NCBI GenBank assembly: GCA_025642065.1
Contig: JAODUP010000320.1
Coordinates: 246,001-310,000 of the forward strand
Direction of reading: 5' to 3'
Length of the DNA stretch: 64,000 bases
Source of the DNA: Paralvinella palmiformis
Taxonomy: Eukaryota > Annelida > Polychaeta > Terebellida > Alvinellidae
Each line of letters opens with the position of its first letter. Within the stretch, counting starts at the first letter, position 1. A program made the position numbers and the translations under genes. The notes below the pieces were generated by a model, which was not told the DNA's origin, made no database searches, and saw nothing but the letters and a program-made list of their open reading frames with translations. This document shows, one piece after another, positions 24,011 through 36,145 of the stretch.

Positions 24011-24070
24011 GCATGGATGAATGTTGTTTAACGACACATCGGCACAATTTAGGCCATTCAGTTTCCTATA
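24011..24070 (+). mobile_element. Short mobile fragment with GTTTAACGACACA motif
   Basis: GGATGAATGTTGTTTAACGA plus CACATCGGCACAATTTAGGCC is found again at 55679-55735. TTTAACGACAC is a common motif of molluscan short interspersed repeats as I recall them; this is not verified here. Confidence 0.6.
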
Positions 24071-25293
24071 TCTTGGCCATTGCAATTATTCGATCTGTAT
24101 TATTAATAATTAACCTACGTTGTCAATGTTTTCACTGGTTGATTCACGCTCTAACATATCGGTGTAATAATGCTAATATTGGCTGCATAAATTATTTATT
24201 CATTTCAGTCATTTAAAAATATTACACCATGACATTTATAGAAAATGGATATGACCATTTTAGCTTTCTGCTGTACATGTCGCCTGCTGTTATACACAGA
24301 GAAACGTGTGAATGATGAGAGATTTGAAACAACGTTAAGGACTCGGTGCCTAATAACTCTATACGGTTCATGTGTCGTTCGATCCAAATCGGAGAAAAGG
24401 CACGGAAACTTGCTACCAGTGGAAATGTTCATCCAACCGAAGACCAATTGGTGCACTTCCCGACTGAAGATGGAATAAAACAATTCTAAAAGCCCTCCCG
24501 GCGTGCCTCGCTAAGATCAATGCTCTAACAAACTAAGAAATGCTCCTAAGAGACTGTAACACATTCAGTTGACTAGCGAAATAATATTTAAAAAGGCCCG
24601 CGACAGCCACTCAACGTCTCCAGTATAAAACGGATCCAGACTTTTGTGCAACCTTTGATTAACTGATTAGCACCAACAAAATCGACTCAATTATTTCACA
24701 TTAATAGACACACTTTGGTGCAAACAAAATGACATTTTCACCGCCACAAGAACGTCTACGGTTCCAGACGAAAGTTTGTTATTCATGTCCAGAAAAGAAC
24801 TCGACGATGTTCAAAAACACTACAGACAACGGTAGTAAGGTGCGGAATTTAAATGCTGAAATGCTGCTGATAGAGGAAACTGAACTACGACAAATTCTGA
24901 CTTAATAAATTTAAACAAGAAGTAAGTCAAAACCATCAGTGAGGTTTTCTTTCGAGCTAATCAGCTTCAAAAACATGAATAAATGTGTCGTTCGTTCTGA
25001 GAAATGATAACATACTGTATAAAGAATGCCCATTTCCCATCACACACACACATATATAATGGCCACAGACACAAGACTTAAAAGAAGTTCATCACAGCGG
25101 ATAAATTATCCCTCAGTATTTGTGCTCTATAAGAGCTCTCTTCACTGAGGAGAGATAGTCATCCACCTCGTCAGTGAGTCTTCCATCTCGCATATCTCTC
25201 TGTCCGTCATCAAGTGATTATTTACAGCTACGTCTATGTACAGAGCTTTGGGCTGAGGTATTGCTAGAAGACGATGTCTCAATGATCCAATAA

Positions 25294-25369
25294 TCACTTC
25301 TCATGTTGTGCCTTCTTTCGGCGAGCAGCCAATATGGAATAGAATGGTGTGTCGCTTTTGATGCTTTGT
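25294..25369 (-). CDS. CYTH: Cytohesin last coding exon
   Basis: After a TTTTTTTATGCAG acceptor the frame reads [20 protein letters not shown] and stops at TGA (complement of 25294-25296). It completes the PH C-terminal helix and supplies the polybasic tail that helps membrane binding in this family. A possible poly(A) signal on this strand is the complement of 24195-24200, which would give a 3' UTR of about 1.1 kb. Confidence 0.92.
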
Positions 25370-28132
25370 CTGCATAAAAAAATGGATACACGTTATTTCG
25401 GTGCCGAGGTGTGGAGTCCAAACGACACGAGGACCAACAATATTAAGGTGTAGATCACATGATTTTATGGCAACTTTTCTGCACAGAATCAATCGGCCGA
25501 CAAATCTTATCTTGGAAGGTAGACATAATAAACACAAAAGTTGAAACACTATCAGATGTCGGCTAGCATTCAAACACCATTTCTCTTAAAACAAATATAA
25601 TAATATGATGAAATCCGCCACCAGAAAACAAATAATAAAATAAAAACAAACCTGATCGTCTTCATCCATGCCTCTTTTTCTTCAGGTGTGGCAGCTGACA
25701 TCCTGTATACAGTGTGCTTACCTAGATACAGAAAGAAAGGTAAACTAACTGATTGACCATGACAATCGACATATATCTTACATGAAGCTGTGTTACAGAT
25801 AATGTGTGTGTCTTAGTAGTGTATGACAAAGCACCTCTAAAATTAAAATGTTAATTGTTTTCAATGCGCTAACTACTGTGATATGAGGAGTGGCACTAAT
25901 ATGGGGAGAGAATGCCAACATTTTGCACTAAGGTATTCTTAGTATAATAATCAATTATAATAACAATTTATATTTAATAAAGTGCTCCTACTAGCAGAAG
26001 CCAATCAACGGTGCTGTACAAATAATAGGTAGTATAATAATATGTGTCAATAATAAGTGTGTGTGTGTGTGTGTGCACTGATTAAAAGACAACAAATCTG
26101 CCACACTGACCCTCTATGACCTTGCCATCACTGTTTGTCTTACAAGCTTTGATGACATCATTATTGGCTGCGTACAACTCAAAGCAGTTAGACTTGTCTC
26201 TGTCATGAGCCTCCCGAACCTGAATATTCTCCAGTGGAATGATTCCCTTTGGTTCTTTGTCCTGTTAAAACAAAACAAAAACACTATCACTATATGAGTG
26301 TATCACACACCCACACAGAGAGAAAGAGAGAGAGAGCAAAGAAGAGGGAGACAGGTCAAAAATGGTGCAATGACGAGAGAGGTAGAGAGGTGTCTCAGGT
26401 AGAAATTTGAAAGAGCTGGTTTTCTTTTTTATCCACTGAGAATGATAGCCCCAAATTAAACCTATTAAGTGGAGGTATTGAGTGTGTCTAGGCCAAATAA
26501 ATCAAAAGATCTTTCGTACTCTAATAGGATTCAAGCCTATTTTCAAGAAATAACATCTTTATCACTGGGAAAAAAACTCATAATTTAGAAAGGTTTAGAA
26601 CATCCATGCTGAAATGTGTAGACTAGTGCTAAGTCACTAATGAAAGATAAATTAACCTATTTCAGTTTACTAAAAATCTAATGTCATGATATTGAGATGG
26701 GCTACTTATCTCACCTGAGTGAATTCAAAGTAATAGAGACAGTGGTCTTTAAGAAGAAACCAACGTCTTTTCCATGTTTTGTACCTTCCACCTGAAAGTA
26801 AACGCAACATAAAATGTACAGGTGATGAAATAGTAACTGGCCAATTGCTAAGCAAAATACAAAACATTGTACCAGATCATACATCTAACTTTAACCGAAG
26901 CACAAATGCGAAATACTTCATTACGACACTGATCTGCGTAGAGCTGGAAAGCTTCAAATAGAAATGGCCAATTTTCTGTTATCAGTAATTCATCGAATGT
27001 CGTGCATTTTACCAAATGAATAGAATTATAGGTAAATATCAAAGTCTAAAAACGGACTGATCTGTTTCACATGCACTGGAAGTCTGATCCCTACCAACAT
27101 GCAGGTGCATGTGTTACAGTGAGAGTGATACTTTTTTATGAAACGAAGGCACACTTTCAAGCAGTTATGTCATGCCGGGGTAAAAGCTGTAGCTTCCTTA
27201 CATAAAGCATTCAGCGGAATGCGGATGCTCAAATCAGAAATTATGGCAAAAAACACCGATTCGGGCTTGTTTCGTAAATCAACAATAATATCAAGTAAAA
27301 CTTGAGCAATTATTTTCCAGACGATATTATTACAACTCTCTACAAAGCACATTTAACATCAATTATTGTCAACAAGCTACGAAATGTCGATATAAACAAG
27401 TCTTCATTACTCTATTTACTACTTTTCTTAAAGTTGAGAAATTAAAGTAAACATGAAAAAGCCGCACAGAGAAAACTTACCTAATATGCCTCAAATGATA
27501 CAAACAATGCAAAAATCATGCACACAAAGATACATGATTTGTTTTAACTTTACTGAGAAGAGAGGAAATAATATACCTTACTGGGGATAGGGTTACAGGA
27601 AGGTGAATATATTGGTGATTTTGCATACATTTCTCTCGGGCCACCAACCACCAAAAAGGGTTTCTCATCGGCCAGATAACAAACCAAGAGAAACTGGGAC
27701 ATTGTGTGCAGAATGTGCCAGAATACAATTATAAAGGGTGAGATTTTCGTGGAAAATCCTCAAAGGGGGACGTAACTGTTAATGTGCTACCTGAGGATTG
27801 TTCCACAATAAAACCAGGAATTGGTCAAAACTTACTCAACTTGGTTCGTCCTTCGCACATTTTATGCAGACCATAGGAAACGAAGAACCAACAGATACAA
27901 AACTAATTAGAACTTGTAGGCAAACAGGTGGCGCAGCAAATTAGTTGGTTAATTGAGTTTTGTGCTCGGACCACAACCACGGCATACACGATACAGAACA
28001 AATAAAATGTTATTTGAAACCTAACAATGATAACATCTCATGTGATGAAAACAATATGTAGATGTAACGGGAAGGTGGTGCGAGGACGTAATACACAAAA
28101 TACTTTTTATAAACACCCAACTACTCTTACTG

Positions 28133-28165
<33 letters not shown>

Positions 28166-29236
28166 AGTTAACCCCCCCCCCCTGTTACTACAGACTTACA
28201 AGATAACTTATCTATCTGAATATCAGTAATTGGTGCTAACCACTCTCAGGTGCATTTAATATGCTAACAAATAATAATAAAAATAAATATTGAACACATA
28301 AACAAAACAAAAGAGACATTAAAGACAACACGATCAGTGACAGCTGACACTAGAAACATAACTTCCAGGAACTAAAAAGGAAACTGTGTAAGTTGGTTAA
28401 TGAACAAAAGCCAAATTATATTAAGCACCTGCCGAGTCAACATCGGGAACACTGATGACTGGGAAAACACCGAGGGTTATGCTCAATAAAACGTGGTCAA
28501 ATTCATAAACAAGGTCAAAGGTTAAGTTTTGGTCTACTTACACCGGCCACTCGCTGCAGGAAAGCGACCAACCAAACGAGATATTAATTCATTACTAACA
28601 TAGCACTAAGATCATTTTTCTCTCGCTCCAGCTACTGGCATTTAGTCACGGTGACACTGGAGTCTCGCAATTTCTCACGTTTAATCTTAAACATTGGTAT
28701 TAAGGTTAGAATTCACATGACGAGCACACATTATGTATATAAATATATATAAACATCAGTCTGGGGTTAGTACCAGTAAGAGATCTTCAGAATCCCAAGC
28801 TTCTAGATCTATTCTTAATCAAATAGAAGAAAAACGAATGCAAAAATGAAATGCAGAATGGTAACGAACAAACGTAGCATTAAGTCATGCCGCTGTTTTT
28901 ATTTTAGCCGTTAGATAATGTTAGAGATAACTTGGTTCATCAGTCACCGGAATAGACTGGGATGAGTCACTCGTCTAGGTCATTATGCACAGGATGCGGT
29001 TATGTTTTAAGTACCCACTCAGAGTTGGTCTCATTAGGAGAAGAAGCATATTAATTATGCACACCATCCAAAAAAAAATTGAGCCGGGAACATCTCGTAA
29101 GATTAACTGGATGACTTGACGTATTGGACCAATGACATACAAGAAGGACTTCCCAGCTTACTTGCGTCACAAATTTACAATGACTTAACAACTGGCTGAA
29201 GTTTGCACAGTAACAAACGGACCTTCACTGAGAGAA

Positions 29237-29272
<36 letters not shown>

Positions 29273-32200
29273 CAAATCTTGCTATTATAAAAATTAGCAA
29301 TCAGAAATTTCATGAAAATCACCAATTTCCAATCTGAAGTTTGGAATTACATTTCCAGTTTTCTTAAATACTTGCCTATGTGTTACAAGACTGGAAAAAC
29401 ACACATGTAGTCAATACCATTCACTTCTTAGCACAATATATACAATTATCAAGCAAGAAATGTGATCACTTGTCTTAACAATACAGAATATCAACTGGGA
29501 TACGTGTGAAGTAATTGGGTAATGAATGATGCGGCTCGATTACGTAAGACAGACACAGGGTAGATGATTGTACCTTGCTTCCAAAGCCAGCCCTCTTTAT
29601 CCGGATTGAAGAATGTGTGAATGAGATCGTCACCATCATCTTCCGGAATCTTAAATGGCTCCTTCTTGATGTTATCGTAGATCCTCTGAAAAGGCAAGAC
29701 ATAAGCATCACGTTAAAAATAAAATTGAACGAATGCCAAACAAAATCTGTAAAGCAGATGTGCACCCACACGAACACACACACACACACACAAGACAAAC
29801 CATTTGAAGTGGTACACACCAGCACATTACAGAGAGTTAATGAGTGAGTGAGTGACTTGAGGGAGTGACTTGAGAGAGTGAACAACTGCTATGAGTATGA
29901 ACTGAAATACCATTAACTGATGACGTTACACATGCACTGATTCCAATAAAAGAATAAACCAGCCTCACAATCAATATAACAGTTAACAGTCTGTTAAAAT
30001 ACTACAACTTGATGAAAACACTTAAATACACACACTGTAAAACAATTTCCATTTTAAACTGGCCCACTACAATATACAAGACTAGATGATGAGATTATAA
30101 CAAATCCTAAGGCTGTCAAATGTCAGTGATCATAAAGCACGCCGATTATGGTTAACTCACAGTCAGTAAGTCTGGTGGCAAATCTTTTCCATCATTAATA
30201 CCACGATTCATGTCAATGAAACGCTCCACGGTTGGCTTGTCTTTGACGGCCGGATTATGTAGGCTTGTGTTGAGCATGATAATGGCAAATGAGAGCACGT
30301 AGCACGTATCTGTAGACCAGAAAAGAAATATGTGTGCATAAATACTGGTTAATGCTTATACATGCAGTATTATTATATATGTAAGTAAAAAGACAAAATA
30401 TCAAGACACATATAAACATTAGAATATTATATGATGGAATGTTAGAAATGTAACAAAAATTAGGAAATGGGAGACATGATGCTGACATATTACGAATCAA
30501 ATCAGAAAATGCACAAACAGATAAATCATACTTTAATCAAACATTATGATTATCATTTGCAGTTTTCTCTGTATAGCTTTTGCCTTCAATATTTTCCATT
30601 GTTATAAAGAGATCTAGCTTTCGTTTCATGCTCTACAAATCTTTCTTGTAGTATTTGTATTCCCGTTAGAACTGTTCATTTTCATCTAACTTTTCCGTAG
30701 CATTACGTTTCCTAAGAAGTACATATCAGTCCATTATATTTTTAGCATTCTATTTAAGCAAACTTTTCGCCGTTATTCTGTCCGGTTATAAATCTAGAAA
30801 ATCACACGTCCATTGATAGATTTCACCATAAAATGATAACACTAGATGTTCTTATTTTACAGCCATTTTTCTCCACACACAGTAAGCTAAATGGATAATC
30901 TTCGAAGGGTATGAAGGAAAACAAAACACAATTTAAACTTAGGCAGGAACTTACACCCCAATCTTAAAGAGACCTTGATTCAGCCATAAATGGGTATCTG
31001 ATAGGACAAAGATGGATTAATAAATTATATGCTTGGAACCTGCAAGTATGCCACCCAGAAGGTGAAAGTGGGACTGGATCCTACCAGGGGGGCACCATGG
31101 TGCAGACAAAAATGTGAATTCCTTCATCTGCAACCCGTCTCTTACACCGGAGCGAGAACAGGAGCACTGTTTCTTCCTATCACCGGGGACAATGACCCGG
31201 TCACACGGATACAAATGACTATTATTTAAAAAACACTCGCCTACGAAAATGGTAATTATCAACAATGGGCCATCATCACCTACCAGTAGATGAGAAGTGT
31301 TCAGGATTCAGTTCACAATATCTTTCTGCAAAACACTCCATCATTCTGTCTATCTTCTGAGCTTCTCCTGGCAAGCGAAAACTCCACAGAAATTGTCTGA
31401 AAATGACAGAAATATTATTTCAAATTTATAAATTTTTAATTCGAGGATTAGCAAGGATCCAAGGTTATCCTTTATTGGAATAGTCAGGATTTGATTTTTA
31501 AATATGGATCAACAGAAGCATGGACGGGTAGATCCATCATTCCACACTTATACATATACTACAAACAAGAGAATATAGGTGACCATATTCAGCACAAATA
31601 ATTGACAGATGAAAAAAAAAGCATTTCCAATTCCCTGCAGATGTGTACAACTTTCTTAACAATATAATTATTCTGCTATAACTTGTATGATTAATAATAC
31701 CGTTGTGAAAAAGGATCAGTTGAAAACCATTTGGTTCAGATAATTCATAAAATTTATGGATTCTGATTTAAATGATGAACCTGTGAGGATATGATAAAGA
31801 AATCTTCTGGCTTAAAGTCCCCTCTGAATATCACAAAAGTTGGCTAAATGGAAGCAACATGATATAACCTCTCCGACCAAGGTAAATTATAACCAAGGTA
31901 ATCAGCCGATTTAAATCATGATTAAAATGACTCCATAAAAGAATTCATCAGAATACCAAATCGTTTCCTGATGAAAAGAAAATCTAGATTTGCAGAAATC
32001 TGACAAGCCTACTCTTCATTTCATATTATTATAATTATTATTATTATTTTTGTTTTACCGATTCTTACCAAATAATCTGCAAAACCAAGATTATCATCTG
32101 ATTTATAAAAAAACACCAAATTGTCTTTATTCTTATGTGTTCTAGTAAAAGCCTGCCCAGTTCTCTTGTGAAACAGTTTAGGGCTTAGAACAAACAAGAA

Positions 32201-35200
32201 CTTACCTTAATGCCTGGACAATCAGCATGTCAGAAAATTCATGAAGATTGACGAAAGCTTTTAGCACCTTTATATTAAAGTCATTCCTGTAACAAAACAG
32301 TAAACAATAGCACACACTGAAGATGTAAAAGAATCGCTTAAAAAATCACATCTATTTTATTTTATTTTCCCGAGTAAATGTATTTCTGTTACTAATTGTA
32401 TCTGTTATCTTATTATCTTCATCATCATATCCTGAGTAAGTTGATGTTAACAAATATTACACAAAACAAGACAATCACTGTTTTATCAATAGAGCACAAT
32501 TCCACTCTCACAGCATCAGCTCACCTTTCACCAAGGTAATCTCCGATGGCCCTTTTGTTGAGGCCTTCACCTTTAAAAAGGAACTCGGCAATATCATCAG
32601 GGTTATTCTTCAGCAGTTCATTCTCGATGAGGTACTCGAGACCCTGCCAAAAGAAACAGAATCATGTAGACGTTGTTGTGCAACCAGCCCACAACAGCAA
32701 CACATAACAATAGACAGAAGCCACAACGCGATATCTGATGTTTGTTTATGATGTCGACTAGACTCACCTTTTTAGGATCCATGTTGAACTTCTTCTTGCC
32801 AACAAGAAGTGTCGAAGACTTTGGATTTCTGTGAACAGACGAACAGAACATGAGACATGAAGCAAATGGTGAGTTATTCTGAATAATAACATCTCACATT
32901 CTATTACAAACTGGGAGAAGAACCTCGGCTTTCCATCCACTGAAAGTAATATCAGGACTCCACCCGCCCCCCCCCCCCAAATAAACAACAACAATCAAGA
33001 TGTCTCTTTTGTCACATATATCCAACCATATATGTGCAACAATGGATGCTTATGACTGCAAATGGCATACTGTATGTGCCATGGTGGCCTGACATGGAGT
33101 ACTGGTCAGAGAATATGTCTAGCAATATCCAGATATCATTTCTCCAATACAATATCTAGCTTCAAAACACCAGTCTGCTAAAACTCTATCCTCTAGGCGG
33201 CACTAATGATTGTAATCCTAATGTAGAGCACTGTTCCCAACAGTGGGAAGAAGCCACTTTAAATGGCTTACTCTATTTTTTAAACTCTCTAGTCTATTTC
33301 ACCAGCTAGGTCTGTGGAGCCACAGAAAGCCACAAGTGCCAGATATATATCACTAGTTATTCCGTGCGGTTTGATAACACATGATGGTAATAAATACACC
33401 AGGCATAATAATAATACGGCCAGAAACATAGTTTAATGCACAAGATAAAGTGGTTCCATCGGTCAAGTAGCTTGAAATCGAGTAACCGGAGTGAGAACAA
33501 AACTACAACTCATGACAAAAACATATCCATGTTTTACACCTTTATCAATACACAACACAGCCTTTATACCTGGAATGTTACATAATCAGGCACTAAACGA
33601 ACGTGTTAATTATCATCTCAGAATATCTATTTTAGCACTGAGATGACCGATTAATCATATAAACGAAACAGACAAATCCACTGTCAAAATTAAACCTATC
33701 TCTGGATAGATAAGTGTAATTCATTTGTAACAGTAATCGTCTGAGCATTCATATCTTGGAAAATTAATCATGACGAATATAGAACGGTACTGGTATTGCT
33801 TAAAAACAATATGCCAATATGTCTGGCCACCGCTTATATGTATTGTACAGGACCAAATTTTTTTGTTATATTATCTGTGTTGCTCATATGCTACCGGTAC
33901 TTTGTTGACAAGTTTTTATGTTCTTGTTACAATACACCATAATAACAATCATAATTACAGAAACAATACTCGGAGGGTGCCTCTGTGGTCTAGCGGTAGC
34001 GTGTTGGACCACAGACCACTACCACCGTGTTCAAATCTCGGTGTGGGCATATCTGAAAGTTGTTTCATCCTTGACTTCACTTCATTACTTTTGGAGGTTG
34101 CTCAGCCCATTTAGCCTGATATGTGCACAAAAGTGGCCGTAAAACATCAATCATCATCATCATCATCATCAGTAACAATACTCGGTCCTCCACATATGAA
34201 AACTGGAGGAGAGTTAAAAACAGCTCACAGGGATCTGGCCAACAAGAGTAATTCGCTCTTCTTGGAAATAACATTAATTTACACACATTTTCTGCACGTT
34301 ATCCGTGAATTAGATTTTGCCATGTTAGTGGATACTTGTGATTTCTTCACTCGGCTGTCAGTGCTAGTGAGGGCTTTTCTCTCGATCATCAAGTTGATGC
34401 GATAGTTTAATTATTCTGAGGCGCGCAAAAATTGTTCTCCCGGAAGTTAACTTAGGTGCACAATAGTGCTGAAGAGTGATTGCACGCCTCAGAAATGGAC
34501 GGCTGAATACTTTATTATCCCTTCCCAGGAAATTCATTCAGAGTGCGGAAGTATTAAAAAAAACAGATAAGACAAATCGTGAACTCCAGCTGCATCAATA
34601 ATTAAGTTGCAGGACGTCAGTAGGTTGGCTATACAAGTAAAATAAATACAACAGTCAAGCCATCTCACAAATTTTAATCAAACTGATAGAGGGGTGAGGT
34701 AACAAATGATAATCATTTATTCGTTAGTCTAATCTGCGGATACACAAATATTTTATGTATAATATCTTTTAAATTTACTGTAAAAATAGCAATAATTATA
34801 GATATGCAGCATATGGGAATCAATCAATATTGTTTAAACTAGATATGCAGCACTTTGGAGAAACTTTGGCTACAACACACCAGCATGGACCACCATATAC
34901 CTGTATCCTGATGACCCATTTTAAACAGGAAGGAATACAGAATTTTCAGATTTGTCTACGTACATCTATCGATGTCATTACAGGTAACACAGAGCCGTGT
35001 TTACCAGAATCCACACTTTAATGTATAGGAATCATCAAAAGACCCAATCTCGGCTCTTCCATCAATCAATGTTTATCTTTTGGCAGGCATCCCACATATA
35101 GATCGCAGCCAATTTCCATATTCATAATCATCCACCAACACGGTTGACCCTTGCACACAGTATTACGTCGAGGATAACTTAACGTTGTCTCGTATTTATT

Positions 35201-36105
35201 TCTGTTTTTGTGTCTCTGTACTTTATTGAAATTTGGTTTACTCTTTTCTGCTCTACCTCCATAACAAATAGAGTTTACTGACCGTCCAAAATAACACGCT
35301 GTACATGGTACAAAAAGCATATAGTTGTTTCCTACAAGATATGCACTTGCTAAAGGTGACATTGTATGTGAAAGCACTCACTCAACCCTAATTTGCATAT
35401 AGGTAAACATAAACAATCACCACCAGCCCAAAATACCCAGACAGGATTTCAATATAATTATACAGTGATCAATGCTGGGGTGGGGGGAGGTGTTTATACT
35501 ATCTAATTCATTGGTTTGTTTGTGAACTTGATGCATGAAATCATCCTAATGGCTGTAAAATGTTTTTTTTAAGAAATCGAGGCCCAGGTGTGCAACCCCA
35601 CAAAACAACCACCTGACAGATGTAGACACCCCCAAAACTTGGCTGTAAGCTAATAATAGGCACTTCTGTTTTGATACAAAAATCTAGCATGTTTTCTCGA
35701 GTGGCCAAGTGTCCTACTAGGAGACGTCTTTCTAATTTCTCAGTGATTTGTATTTTTGGTTATCTGAATTGCCAAGACAACCACGTCAGCATGAAATGAA
35801 CCTGGCTGTGGAATGACGCATGTAGGAATACTGATTATTGGAGATGAGCCATTCGGAAGAATAAATTTTAACAGATCCTCAATATGATGTGCTGAATCGC
35901 TTCATACAAGTTTGGTCTTCCTGAACAATATTATAGCCACAAAGTAATCCTTCACAATTATTGCTAACACACACGCGCACACACATCACACGCACACACA
36001 CATCACACGCACACACACTTGCTTTCCTGTATTAAGTCCTGTGATGAATGGTCCAGAGGGTGTAATCACAGATGTATTATGCCAGTATCTTATCTCATGC
36101 TGCTT

Positions 36106-36145
<40 letters not shown>

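Larger units (their letters stand above)
23216..25293. other. Intergenic space and 3' ends between two convergent genes
   Basis: The ALMS1-like gene ends from the left and the cytohesin gene from the right. The stretch holds a dispersed-repeat copy (23350-23403) and a short SINE-like fragment (24011-24070). The cytohesin 3' UTR probably occupies its right half. No additional coding region is convincing. Confidence 0.5.
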
